Part shown: positions 35,901 to 47,858 of the stretch, piece after piece
How positions within the stretch are numbered: the stretch's first letter is position 1
How the letters are laid out: each line of letters starts with the position of its first letter
Origin: Hippasteria phrygiana
Taxonomy: Eukaryota > Echinodermata > Asteroidea > Valvatida > Goniasteridae
Direction: 5' to 3'
DNA: 64,000 bases
Assembly: GCA_037893225.1 (NCBI GenBank)
Contig: JAZGUH010000928.1
Location: 434,001-498,000 of the forward strand
The notes under the pieces: generated by a model
Databases searched by the model: none
What the model was told of the DNA's origin: nothing
The model's input: the letters and a program-made list of their open reading frames with translations, nothing else
Made by a program: the position numbers and the translations under genes

Positions 35901-37025
35901 CCCAAGTGCGTGTACTTCAACCTGCATTCCTATATTTTGACATTTAACACTGTGTACTGACAGCACAAGCACACCCCATGGGCTTTCATTTTTTTTCTGG
36001 CAGCCCAGCGGCAACATCAATGCGCAGATACCCGCCAGCGCGTGTCATTACATCGGTTCATCATAACAGTCATAACTGAAACATTACCTGGGCTGTCCGA
36101 GGTAAACCAGAACCTCGCCCTTCACCTTGTGGTAGGGGAGGACACATACCATGAAATCAAGGCATGCAAATGTCAAAATAGTTGCACAAGTGCATACATG
36201 TATGACCCGATTCCTCACTCCAACCATGCTCCAACAACTGTGACTGTAATTTTTTTTCTTGCCGACATATGCTGCGCACATGTTCAACAGTATGAAAAAA
36301 TACCTCAAAACTCAACAGGGAGTGAGCAATTATAATTTCATAGGTGTAAACACGAACCGCACCAGGGCAATTAATACTTAAATTCTGTAACACAACCACC
36401 ATTTACAAACACAAAATGACAGGTTGGAGTACAAACAAACACAAATTTATCAGCAACACTTTCACTAATATTCTTTCATCAGCACTTGCTGAAATCTCTA
36501 CGGGCCAAGTACAATTTTAGCACACACTGACACAAGAGAAACGGCAAACATAGATTTATCAAGTATTATTTTTTCTTTGTTAACCCCAAAAAAGAGAAAA
36601 ATTTCAAATGCAAGCGTGCATAAAGTTTTCGAGAATACTTGTACACAGGTCTAAAGTTTCTGGTCAGAGCATTTCTAGTCCAGTAATTACTATGAGTTCC
36701 ACATCAGCATATAGACTGTGCAGATGCAACTAAATTTCTTTACAACTTTTTTCAGCAAATTTCAGAATATTTTTAAGTGTATCTTAAATGTGTGATATAA
36801 ATTTAGTAGTGAGGTAAAAAAATAAAAACAGCTTCCGGTTACCCTACCTACCCTATTTGAATGGCCCATACATTTTCAGGAAAAATGTAAACAAAATTTA
36901 AAAAACATAAATGTTGTAAATACTACCTTTAAACCTTGACTACACATAAACACATACATGTTCATATGATCAGCACAAAAAAGGGCCCCAAAAAGATTTC
37001 CCTACAGTACCAATCCTCCTACACG
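32996..37025. other. unique AT-rich DNA, no supported gene
   Basis: Almost free of the transposon families seen elsewhere. The longest frame (178 codons at 35168) has no recognisable motif. The stretch 33360-33860 is balanced in composition and non-repetitive, with homeodomain-like ATTAAATT and TAATTACT sequences; it is the best candidate for a conserved regulatory element, but this is a guess. There is a C-run at 33950-33970. Confidence 0.35.
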
Positions 37026-37551
37026 TAGGGCCGAGTCAAATCAAATTATTGAATATTCAAATATTAGACCTTCAATTTGATAAAATATTTGAATTTTCGA
37101 TTGTCCGGAGGGCCGATTTTGGGGTAAACAAATTACTTACATGTACACAGGCAGTCTAATTAATGCTAGAAACTGCTCATTATCATCATTATAACAGATT
37201 CTCACTGTTAAGACAATCGCCAGCACCGAGGAATTATTTAGTTTTTAAGGTTTAGCACAAGTGCAAAAAATACTTTTTTTGCCCTGGTGAGAAAATTTTA
37301 TTTTCCCACAAAAACAAGAACAGGTACCTTCATCATTACGCGTTTGTAACACATAGCTTGCTGTCATGCAACTATTTGGACAGACACCAGTCACGAAGTC
37401 ATGGATGCAATTTCATTATGAACAATTTAACTTTTTCCACTTTTTATATTCTTTTGCATTTCAACTTCGAATATTCGAACTCGAAAATAAATATTTAAAT
37501 AGTTGATAATCGATCGAAAATTCCAATATTCAAATATTCGGCAAGGCCTTT
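37026..37551. mobile_element. hAT-like element with AATATTCGAA motifs, copy 1
   Basis: The left end is TAGGGCCGAGTCAAATC and the right end in reverse AAAGGCCTTGCCGAATATT. Flanks CCTACACG and CCTACACC match in seven of eight. ATATTCAAATATT-type motifs crowd both ends. Its length (526 bp) nearly equals that of 57500-58023. Confidence 0.72.
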
Positions 37552-39463
37552 CCTACACCTACATTGTACTTACATGTAAGCAATGTTTATGTGTGAAATG
37601 CTGTCATCTTTGAGAAAATTGTATCTCAAGACCTCCAAAAAGGCTGTGGCTTATTTTGATTTCAACACTCAAAATACAACCACATGAATGTGCACAAAAT
37701 CACTGTTAAAAACGGAGAGGTTTTTCACTGTTTTCTCATAACTCAGTTGATGGGTTGTGCAGTCTATATTCAGAGCAGAGATTGAATAATATCAGACGAG
37801 ACAAATCAAATTCATTGTTATTATCACTGCAACCGCAGTGCAATCAATAAATTTCCATTCATTTACAGCAAGTCTTTGTTCAATGAATGTTCCTTGCGTC
37901 CCACTGATGAACAGGTATCAAGGCAATTAGAAAAACAGGTAGCACAATCCGTATTTGCCAATGCTCTTCAAACAGGTGAAAGCATGCAGTCAGTCACCCT
38001 TCTGGTCTGATTAAATTCACGCATATCATGAATACATATAAAAGGATATTGGCCAAGACTGACTGACCTCCACAAGCCTTCTATACAAGAAACTCAGCTA
38101 CGCAGAGTTACAGTATGTGTATCTATGTGTATTCAGTCAAAAATGCATAATTCAAAATCCAGCATTCAGCATGAATGAAGATAACAAATCTGTGAGAATG
38201 TTTTTCTTTTTTGAAACAAGCATTTATGGCAAGATACTTTAAACTGTACCTTTGAATCCTCTTACAACTCTGTTTTAATTTTCCCACATGGTAAAGTGTC
38301 TTTTGAACTAAAGAAGAAATTTATGTTTAATTTGATAAACGTTTAGCAAAACTTTCCCGTAGCGTTTAAACGTTTAGTCAACAATTGCAAAAAGGCTACC
38401 GCCAGTCCCGGTATTTGTGTAGGACGTACATGTAGGATAGGTGCCGTACGCGTCGCGCATTGATCTTGTCCCAGCGGCATATTGAAAACATCAAACACAA
38501 ACAATTGTATACACTGTAGTACTAAAGGCGTTTGTATTTGTAAACTAAATAAATTTACAAAGATCCTGGATTCTTTGTAAATAGAACTGGAATGTACATG
38601 TAGATTGCGTAAATACAAGGTCCCATTTCTAGTTTCTAAACGGATTTGAATTTTTTTCCGTTTAAAAGTTTAAACATGTAAAACGTCCCATCCTTATTTT
38701 GAACAAACATGCAAGTACATGTATCTAATTTTTCCTCAAACTGAATTTGACAAGAAAATCTGACCAAAATGTGTCTAATTTTGACTGAGAAATGGCTCCA
38801 GAAACTTGGAATAACCATTTATCGTTATCAAAAACTAGCACTGATCACTGTCAAACAAAAACAATAAAAAGAAAAACATTTATTGTGACTCTTTTCCTTT
38901 TCTTCAATTTAGAATCCATTATCACAATCGCAGACTCATGAACTGATAGACCCTTCTCAGAATTTATCAACCGACGACCCTTTATTTTTTTTTAAGGCTG
39001 AAATCTTCAGAAAAGACGAAAATCAGGGAAGGATCAATTGGGAATCTTGAGGAAGTAACACACACGCCCAAGCCAGGCTGGAATGGAATGAAATTCAACC
39101 CAAATTGAGCGTGACTCCTCCGGTGAAAAGGACGGGGAAAAAGTGGGAAAGGAAGATATATCACCGCCGTGCGAATTCCAAGTTAGATGAGAAGCACTGA
39201 AGATGACGCATCCACTTGGCTTCGACCAATACGAAGAAGTTCGATTCGTCAACTCAAATTTATGAATGATTTCCCGTCAAACAAGTAAATGTACATGTAA
39301 TGTGCATGTTTAGGTATTTTTTTTGTACACTGCCCGTACACACAACAAAAGGTGGAAAAATGGAAATTTGCCTTGGAATGCTCCAATGACACAAAAGTTG
39401 TTAAATAATACTGTGATGACAGCAAAAAGCATTAAATTACATGTATAAGGAGGAAATGCAGAA
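37552..39463. other. no supported gene; dispersed repeat near 38340-38695
   Basis: The segment 38555-38695 is the inverted match to 12947-13110. GTTTAAACG-type motifs at 38340-38380 and 38630-38680 suggest a further short element of about 350 bp, but its ends are not clear. The rest is unique. Confidence 0.45.
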
Positions 39464-39467
39464 TTAA

Positions 39468-40095
39468 AGGCAGTGTACATGATTGGTCATTGTTGCAATT
39501 TTCAGAAATGGTTGGATTTGGGGGTTTATATTTTATAGAAAATATCGTTTCACTGACCTGTTCAAAGTTTTGCGTTCTTGGAGGCGAAAAAAACCCACAG
39601 AAAAACGGCGTTCGTTTTTAACCATCGGGCAGCAGTTAACTGAATTTCTTATAGCACCTTCTTGTAAAATAAGCCAAATTTTTGTGAACGGGATAGTTTT
39701 CAATTGGTCACATAACTAGGCCGAGCCGACTGGTTACAACCCGTCGCTTCGGTACACTACATGTACATGTATGCGTACGACCGTACACAAACACACGTAC
39801 TATAATTGCAACCTTACACCCGTTTTCGGATTGTTAACCCATTTTAATCACAATGCGGGCTAACTACATTCGGTAAATAGAGGGCAGTATTTTTTTTAAT
39901 CCGTTATTTTTTCCAACGATTGTTCGGCCAAACAATCGTTGGAAAACGATATAAATTTCCACTTTTCTTAAAAATGACAGCACACAAGGTGCCATCATTT
40001 CACAGGATGATTGAGACTATAGCTTACAGTCTAGTAAGGCATTCTATATTAATTCAGTAAACAAAATTGGGAGGATTACCAATCGTACACTACAT
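39468..40095. mobile_element. TTAA MITE (AGGTAGTGTACA family), copy 5, second subtype
   Basis: TTAA at 39464-39467 then AGGCAGTGTACATGATTGG; the right end ACCAATCGTACACTACAT is next to CTAA. The interior matches 11659-12311 (CGTCGCTTCGGTACACTAC, GGCCAAACAATCGTTGG). Open frames here are repeat-derived. Confidence 0.88.
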
Positions 40096-40726
40096 CTAAA
40101 GAAAAGGTAACTCAGGGTTCAACCACCTGCTTACCGGGTTTTTAAGGGTACCTACCTGTACACGTACACATACATGTACATGTAACAGTGCATGGCACTC
40201 CAACCCTGTAAAACACTGAGGGCAACCTCAATTACCATCTCTTTAAACTCTTAATTTTCCCCTAAGTACATGTATAGGTGCGTTCTTTGAATATCAATGT
40301 TGCTGTGCTTGCTGAAACTGTTCTTAAAGGGTGGCTGCAATGAAATTGTACCAAACTTTTACAATATAAGAAATGTGATTAAAATGTGTTTTCCGTGTTT
40401 CTGCCCAATTTTGGTGTTTAATTTTCCCGGAATAAAGTTTTCCCCCTTTCTCTATTGTTTCCGCACCCCTAACTGCGTGACGTCATCTCGGGAACACGGA
40501 AACTCAGTGAGAGTAGTTTGATCACAGTGTCTGTGTAGGTGTGTATGTGTGGATGTATGCCGTTGTTGAGGGAACCAGCCACGCGCGATTAAATAGCTTT
40601 GGATGAAGGGACCAGGGAAACATTTCTCGTTGCGTTAAAATCTTCAAACAGAATATTTTAAATCTGAATCTGACAATCAAGTGTCGATTTTGGACTTGTT
40701 GATTCAGACACTTCTTCAGAACATTA

Positions 40727-40868
40727 TTGGGGCGAGGAAGATGAGGATCTTGGGGCGAGGAAGATGAGGATCTTGGGGCGAGGAAGATGAGGATCTTGGG
40801 GCGAGGAAGACGAGGATCTTGGGGCGAGGAAGACGAGGATCTTGGGGCGAGGAAGATGAGGATCTTGG
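40727..40868. repeat. 23-bp tandem repeat, about 6 copies
   Basis: The unit is GAGGAAGATGAGGATCTTGG followed by GGC, with one A/G site varying. It lies inside the THAP-bearing element and is absent from the 19 kb copy. Open frames on both strands are repeat-derived. Confidence 0.96.
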
Positions 40869-40985
40869 AGCTCATCCGTACATATATGAGCCAGAAGGTG
40901 AGAGTAACAGCAAAACTACTGAAGACTCCGAATCGGACTCCCGATGCGAAATGCAGTGAAAGACTTGAAAACAACAATTGCTAGG

Positions 40986-41105
40986 CTAAATAACACTCTC
41001 TGACTGAGTCCAAATACGACGGTATTTTGGTTCTACTGGAAAGAGGTGAAGACTGACACCATCCTTAGTGGTGTTGCTGAATCCAGCAGCAACACAACGA
41101 CGTGG
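40986..41105 (-). pseudogene. THAP domain fragment inside a TTAA element
   Basis: Forty in-frame codons read as a partial THAP domain nearly colinear with the frame at 61067: CVAAG-F-SNT, then DGVSLHLFPVEPKYRRIW, then a stop. The second zinc ligand Cys is replaced by Phe, and the C-terminal Cys/His pair is missing, so it cannot fold as a normal THAP finger. It sits in the right-hand part of the element 40328-41442 and is the expected remnant of a first transposase exon in a non-autonomous copy. Confidence 0.7.
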
Positions 41106-41446
41106 TATTATCGGCGAAAAACATTTGCAAAACACTGAAAGCTTTCCACGACACAGCGAAAACACACGTGCATGTTAATGCAACGCACGCTCGGTGTACT
41201 GTACTACATGTACATGTCGCGTCGAGTCATGGCCGACCATCCACCACCAGCCAGCCAGCCGGGTTCCCGGGATGACATCACATCGGCGTTACCACTTAAT
41301 GGGCGGGACTGACCCTCTCCCGCCTTAAAAAAATTATTTTCAAATGCTTACGCGAAATATAAACATACAAACAACACACAGTTGTTTTTCAAAAACTTTA
41401 TTTCATCGATATACAAAATAACATTTCCATTGCAGCCACCCTTTAA

Positions 41447-42427
41447 CTCTTTCGCAATGGAGTTATTCTCATGCTGTGACGTAATTGTGTTCAACACTAC
41501 AACAACTCGCAGTCGATCCCAAATGGAAATGATTGTTACTCTCTAACCCTGATGGCTGTGATAAAGTGTTACATATCAAAATAAAGCTGAATGTGTGGAG
41601 AACCTGATTATCTAGAACTGGTTCTTGTATTAGCTTTCAAAGAATTATGGTGGCAGTTGAAAAAAAAAAAAGGAAAACATGTTTTACGAAATAAGTAAAA
41701 GATTGTTATGGTAATTGGGCAACAAAAAAACATTTCAAATTTCATCCATATAGTTTTTCATATGCAGTGATTGGTGCAAGTTTCAGGAATAAAATCTATT
41801 CAAATTGGACACGTTTTGCGAGAGTTATGTTCGTTTCATTGAGGCCCTGTGTCAGTGAATTTATGAAACTTCCTCATGCGTTGCTTGTTGTATCCCGTAC
41901 GCGGTACACGCTGCACGCCATGCTACTTATTCATGAACAAAGAAATGATGTCAGATTCCCCCTAAATTCACTTACGGTACTTGTATTATCAATGTCAAAT
42001 TAGTCGATATGCGATTCTTGAATATTACCTCTATTATTTTTGCTATCATAAACCTACAAACATCATAATAGACCTTGGAGATGAGGTTGGACTCGCATGC
42101 GCCGCTTGCACTATTTTGTTTATTTATCGCGGATTCCTGCAGAAATGTATTTCATAAACTGGTTTGAGGCCAAAACCAAAGGTGGGGCGGGAATTATTAG
42201 GATCATCGCCAAATTAGCATACATTGTAAAAAGTAAATACGTAGACTCGTAGAGTATACCCATAAACCTGGGAAATAGGGAAACCAGTGAATGTTTATTT
42301 AGAAATTGATATTTTCCCACATTGCTTTGTAACCATGGGACCTCATGGGACTTGCTAGTTGTTAATTTTTAAACAGTCTTGGCAATTGTTCAAATGCAAA
42401 TATGCATAAAAAACATCACACAGACCA
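41447..42427. other. no supported gene
   Basis: The sequence right of the shared TTAA starts CTCTTTCGCAATGG, resembling a TTAA-element end, but no right partner was found. AT-rich, otherwise unique. Confidence 0.4.
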
Positions 42428-43450
42428 TTTAGCAATTTTCTTGGCATACACAAAGCATATTCATTTATTTATGCATGAATAAACGTGTACTTCAGCTGGC
42501 AGTTCTATTTTTTAGTCCTAGCCCTGTTTACATGTACATGACACATTACACAAACTATGAAAATATTCACAGATTGCATAGCTTCTGGATTTTTGAAAAT
42601 AAACCTGTACATTTCCAAAATGGTTTGCTTAGCATATAGGGGAGATGGGGGTTTGTTGGAACAAGTACTGGGTAAGTTGAAACATTGAGATTTTTTTCCA
42701 TAGCTAGCTATGGAAAAAAAGTCTCAATGTTTCAACTTACCCAGTGTTCCAACTAACCCACATCTCCCCTGCTAGTGAATATTGGCAATTACTTTCACAT
42801 AAACAAAGCACAACATTTATTGTCATTTACATACAATTTTACATGTAGCCCTGTTTACATAATAAAAACAAATACATGAACTTGTCAAATATTGCATAGC
42901 TTGCGGTATTTTTGAAAATAATAAACATTCACGGTATTACAGTTCCAAAATGTTCTCTTGGCATACTAGTGAATATCGGCAATTACTTTCGCATAAATAA
43001 AGCGCATGAATTTGTTGTCGTTTACAAACCTGTACATGAGCTGGCATATATACATGTATATCGTATCTTAGTGCAGCCCTGTTTACAAAATAAAAACACT
43101 TTTGGAATTTTTGAGGAATTTAAAAAAATAAGAAACATGCACAGTTCCAAAATGGTTCTCTTGACATACACTGTACTAGTGAATATCGGCAATTATTACT
43201 TTGGCATAAACAAAGCATGTGTTGTCATTTACAAAAACATGTACATGGGCTGGCATTCATACTTTAGTGTAGCCCTGTTTACATGACAATATTGAAAATA
43301 CGCAACATGCACTGTTCCAAAATTATTCTCCGGCATAATAGAAATCATCGGCAATTTACCTTGGCATAAACAAAGCATATTTGTATGGACATGTGTACTT
43401 TAGCTGGCATATTTCATATTTTATAGAAGAACCCTGTTTATTTAAAAAAT
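42428..43450. repeat. degenerate tandem array, unit about 170-207 bp, about 5 units
   Basis: Each unit contains TTCCAAAATGG, CTTGGCATACTAGTGAATAT, GGCAATTACTTT, CATAAACAAAGCA, AGCTGGCAT and GCCCTGTTTACA in that order. Unit starts lie at about 42613, 42953, 43145 and 43315, with a partial unit before. The second unit is interrupted by the palindrome 42639-42769. Confidence 0.85.
42639..42769. mobile_element. near-perfect 131-bp palindrome inserted in the tandem array
   Basis: GGGGAGATGGGGGTTTGTTGG runs inward to TCCATAGCTAGCTATGGA at the centre and back out to ACATCTCCCC. Sister units read GCATACTAGTG at this place, so the palindrome is an insertion. The junctions (ATA/TA on the left, CTA on the right) suggest a 2-3 bp TA-containing target. 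The family is unknown. Confidence 0.85.
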
Positions 43451-43602
43451 GAGTACACGTTATGATAGTATGTACATACTGCAAAAGCTTAGCTGACTGA
43501 AGGAATGTGATGTAAACAACATACTTATTGGGCACTTCTACAATAAAACAAAATGCTAAGGAACAAGTCAAATAATTATGGCAAACAGGATTAGCAAAAA
43601 AA

Positions 43603-45385
43603 TCAGACCGATGTGTGGTATTTGAAAAAGCAATCCTTGGGGTGAAGATCTGGGGCATGTCCTTAAGGGCAGCCGGTACAGAGGTAGTTTGTCCGTTTGC
43701 GCTTGTTGGGCTTGCTACAGACAACACAGTTTCTGTCTTCATCTACGATATCGACCAAGTGGGTCTTCCCTTCCAGTCGCGCGATGGGGTGGCCCAATCT
43801 TGGCCGTCCAACTCGAGGTTGAGGCTGGTCTTGTGGCGTAAGCCAAGCAGCTTTTTCAGTTAGTAGCGTTATGAGCTGGTGCTTGAACTTCCGAAGGCTG
43901 ACTTTGGAGTTATTTGTTCTGGTCAGGGAGTACAGGATGTACGCGTTAGACTGGCAGATTTCTAAGATCCAAAAGAAGACCCGTTTCCACCGATTGACGG
44001 TCTTTCTCGTGAACTGCCCGTAGTATGAAACGCATTGATCCACGCGATCACAGCCATTCATGGATTGGTTGTAGTCATGGACTACTACGGGCAGTTTGAC
44101 CTTCTCTCCTCGCTTTCGTGTCACAGGGATGCTCCCCGGGGAGGCTTCAGTGGAGACGAGGATGCACGGTTTACGGGCTTTCTTATCCCGCCATGCAACG
44201 CAGAGGATATCATCAGCTTCACTGCGGAAGAACCTTGACTCGCGATGGTCAAGTTTCAGTGTTTTGACTTCAGGGGGGAAGTTCTTCCTGTTGAGGGTCA
44301 ATGTACCAGTGTAGTACAACTGCCTGTCGGTGAGGAATTGGATCAGCTTGTGCGTTGTGTAGAAGCGATTGGTAAAGATGTGGTTGCCCTTTCCAAGTGG
44401 CTGTATCAAGTACTGAAATACCTTTTCAGCATGGCTGCTTGCTTCATCTTGGTTCGGGTCATATAACGTTTCCTTGTCGAAGTTATGGTGCTTCTTGGGC
44501 TTAGAGGCATTGTATTGTTTGTACTTATATCTACCTTTCTAACCAATCACCATCTCGTCGATGGCAACCTTAGGGTAAGGGTAGAATGCCTCCTGGAACT
44601 TGGGGAGAAGCCGGTTGAGGAAGGGTTCTTCTATCTTCTCCTTCGACTCGGATCCAATGCTGGAAGCATGCAGCATGGTGTGGTAGATGGCCTCAAATCT
44701 GTCTCTGGCGAACATCTGGCCGAACCAAGGGCTGTAGTTTGCAGGGTACTGGGACCAGTAATCCTTGGTGCTTGGCCGTTTCTTGAGACCCATTGCAATC
44801 AGTACGGCAAGGAATTTCAGAAGCTCGTGGTCAGTTACTGGCCGCCAGTTACTGTATACGGACCGACGCTTTGCAGGGTTGTTGATTTGTATCGTTGATC
44901 ATATTCTTGATTTCTATCAGAACATCTTCTGATAGAAGTTTGTTCGAGCAGTCAAGGGGGCTCGACTCCTCATCCAAATCTGCATTCACACCAGGTGGAG
45001 AATTAGGCACAAACCTAAATGCGTGGCCTGCAACATCTTGTGTTGGATCGGTAACATGCTTCCAGTCACCTGCCGTGCTTGCTGCTGTCCCGTTACCTGT
45101 AGAACCTCCTCCTCCGGCCCGGCCACATCCACGGCTCGGTCCCTGTCCACCACGGCTGCCACGTCCGCCCCGGCGCGGTGCTTGAACCCCGGGTACGGCA
45201 TCATCGTCGAAGCTACTATCTTGGCCGGAATCTCCTCCAAAATTACATGATGTATCATCAGTACTAGTGTCAGACTCACTACTTTCCTCATCGTCGCTAG
45301 TGTCTGAATTCCACTGGTAAAGTAAATTCATGGCTTGTTGACTAGAAATTCCCCGCCGTGCAGAGGCAGAGCTTCGATCCGCCAT
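43603..45385 (-). pseudogene. piggyBac-type transposase (PGBD-like), decayed
   Basis: Read right to left, three segments make one piggyBac transposase. The N-terminal segment starts at MADRSS (ATG at 45385) and has an acidic Ser/Asp stretch followed by a Gly/Arg-rich RGG-like stretch. The middle segment has MGLKKRPS, then RDRF, then AIDE, the first catalytic Asp. The C-terminal segment has NRFYTT, then CDRVDQ with the third catalytic Asp, then WKRVFFW, and a Cys-rich tail (CVVCS, CTGCP, DCFFKYHT). Damage: a +1/-1 shift near 44855; TAG near 44515 just after AIDEMVIG; a probable short deletion after KPKKHH, where the conserved strand is missing; Asn replacing the second catalytic Asp (family usually DNFYTS-like); and TAA at 43663, followed in frame by the rest of the zinc finger to TGA at 43603. 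It should be unable to transpose. I could not find its terminal repeats. Confidence 0.88.
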
Positions 45386-45770
45386 GTTTGTCTGCTGCTG
45401 CCAACCAAACGTGTGTACGTGTACACGTGGCGTGCGCACACAGTCGTACTTCTCCAATACGTCCGAGGACAATGCTTTGTGTTTCCTATTGTTCCTTTAA
45501 TATAACCAACCCCAATAGACTAAGCACGTATCCTTACGTTCGAGGACCGATTTCAACAAAAGACTCTACGTTCGGGGACTGAAAGGTTTCTTTGTGTTTC
45601 TTTTTTTCTCTTGTCCTCGGAAATATATACAGTGCACGTACACGCATACACGTACAGTACGTATAGGGCTGAAACACACCATAACACCTACGGCACCAAT
45701 CTGCACTCGCTCAAAGCCAACGCGTGACCTATTCTATGGGCAACACAAAAGGGTCAACTTGGTTGGTAAC

Positions 45771-45930
45771 AGGTCAACTCGTACCTTGGACAACTCGTAC
45801 CTTGGCCAACTCGTACCTTCAACTCGACAACATCGTACCAACTCGTACTTTTGCCAACTCGTACCTTCGCCAACTCGTACCTCCAGTTAGGACAACTCGT
45901 ACCTTCACGCGGAAGTCAAGTCGTACCGTC
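45771..45930. repeat. CAACTCGTACCTT degenerate tandem repeat
   Basis: The core ACTCGTACC is spaced every 15-30 bases about nine times, e.g. CCAACTCGTACCTT. The same core recurs with a regular 16-bp unit at 62227-62320. It may be subterminal binding-site DNA of an unidentified transposon, possibly linked to the neighbouring piggyBac remnant. Confidence 0.8.
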
Positions 45931-47361
45931 AATGTTCTGAAATACTCCGGGCCGTAACGGATTGATGTGTTTTGATATAATTATACTATTATAGGCCTAC
46001 TTTTCGGTTATTTTAGACGTTGCTAGAAAAGGAATGTAAAGTGAAATGTATTCTTTTTCTGATTGAAAGTGGATTTTATTTATATAAAAGAAATTACCGG
46101 TTTATAATTTAATTATGTTCATGTTTATGTATAGGGTCTACAACTTGTGTCATACATGTACTTTTGTTTATATTTTAGACTGCATTCGTGTTAATTGTAC
46201 TTTTGCTATTTTAGACTTCGATGGAAAAAGAACGTAGGAATTCATTTGTTTACAGTAGTACTTTGTTGAGAAGTGAATTTTTTTTTTTAAGGTGACCGTG
46301 CGCCACACTGTTGATGCTTTTCGTCTTAACTTTTCAGTTTAACTTGCAGTTCATAAATTAGCTGCTACTTTTGATAGGAAATTCATTCTGAATTTATTGA
46401 AGCTAAGTGGCTGGCACGTAGGCCTACTTTGTTGTGGAATTAATTAATAAATCGTCTTAAGTTTGCCCAATGTCATATTCTATAATTCGGCCTAATTCTG
46501 TGGTCTTTTGCGGTGCTGTAGCCAAACTCAGGCTCTAAGCATTGAGCACGCGTTTGCCGTTTGAACTTGATTTGATACTGGTGATGCGCGCATTTATTGC
46601 CGAAGCTTAGCATGGCGCACCATTGTTTTGTCAAAGTCGTGAATAGGATTTAATTTAATTACTATGATCTCGCCGTACTTCCAATCGAAAATTATTATTT
46701 TTCAAATGAGGTAATTTGGCATGAATTTTAATGCACACGGCACCGTGCGAAACCTAGTAAAATCTGCAGTGACCTAGCCCAGTGGGATAGCCAGGAAAAA
46801 AAGTTAGCGAAAGGAAAAAAAATGAGTTTTCGCTAAAAGATGTTTTAAAATGTACATTTGAAATTACAGGCAAGTTGAACGGTGTGTACATGTACATTTT
46901 TTACGCATACAAAGACTTTCTGTCTCATGGTAAATCATTTATAATCAAACAACTTTAAAGATTACTTTCCAATCTCGGACAAGGTTGATCGTAATTACAA
47001 CACCTAGCTGAACAAACTGCATTTGACAAACGTGCATGGGAGCAGAACGCTTGACATTTAGCCAGCTTTTCAAATGAGAGCAAAACCTCATGCCCGACTG
47101 GACACGGCTCATTACTCTAAAATAATTGCTGGATAAGATATACGTACGAGTCCCAGATGATGATGGCGCCACATGGCATATTATGGTTTCTAATATGGCT
47201 GAAGACAGAAACCGGCCTTTTCATCAATTGCAATTATTTTGTAGGAGGATCAAGTCAGCTTGAGGGGATTATATGTAAGTCTCACCCGAAGACACTAATA
47301 ATCGAGATTGTTGAATAAATCTTGAGGAAAACTAACATTAATTACAAACTAAGATACAACT
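45931..47361. other. no supported gene
   Basis: Unique AT-rich DNA. A segment (TATTTTAGAC, then GAAAAGGAATGTA-like) appears twice near 46010 and 46205. The minus-strand frame at 46945-47172 is not recognisable. Confidence 0.4.
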
Positions 47362-47365
47362 TTAA

Positions 47366-47854
47366 GGTACATGTAGTGTACACGATTGGTAATCCCTCAA
47401 TTTGTTTTTACTGAATTATTACGAAATACCTTACTAGACTGTAAGTTAATAGTCTCAATCATCCTGTGAAATGATGGCACCAGGTGTGCTGTCGTAGTCA
47501 AGAAAAGTGGAAATTTATATCGTTTTCCAACGATTTCCAAATCGTTGGGACAACTGCCCTGTAGCCTTTAGTCAAGGCGCGCGTGGCTACCTGGACGAGT
47601 GGCACGCCCCGGGCATGCTGGCATTCCGGGCGCGTCATGTGTCCAGGTAGCCACATGCGCCTTGACTATTCGACTATTATCCGCCCGACGGTTGAAAACG
47701 AGCGCCGTTTTTCTCTTGTTCTTTTTCGCCATCCAACAACGCAAAACTTTGAACAGGTCAGTGGAACGATATTTCCTATAAAATACTAACCCCCAAATCT
47801 GCCCATTTCTGAAAATTGCAACAATGACCAATCATGTATACACTACATGTACCT
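47366..47854. mobile_element. TTAA MITE (AGGTAGTGTACA family), copy 6, inverted, GC-core subtype
   Basis: TTAA at 47362-47365 and 47855-47858. The ends GGTACATGTAGTGTACACG and, in reverse, AGGTACATGTAGTGTATAC carry a small ACATG insertion relative to other copies. The central GC palindrome is present. It shares its right TTAA with the next element. Confidence 0.9.
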
Positions 47855-47858
47855 TTAA

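Larger units (their letters stand above)
40328..41442. mobile_element. TTAA element with THAP fragment, copy 2, both ends intact
   Basis: TTAA flanks at 40324-40327 and 41443-41446. Both termini read AGGGTGGCTGCAATG (15 bp perfect, the right in reverse). TTAA plus AGGG matches Kolobok/T2-type ends. Read from the right end it carries CpG-rich leader DNA, then a 40-codon THAP remnant, then a 23-bp tandem array. It is a deletion derivative of a transposon whose first exon encodes a THAP domain. No catalytic domain. Confidence 0.9.

Noticed and set aside
40522..40977. 151-codon minus-strand frame with SSSSSPQDP repeats
   Set aside because: It is generated by the 23-bp tandem repeat inside the THAP-bearing element.
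43430..45560. Terminal repeats and TTAA duplication of the piggyBac copy
   Set aside because: I found no matching CCC-type inverted ends next to TTAA on both sides, so the element boundaries cannot be given.
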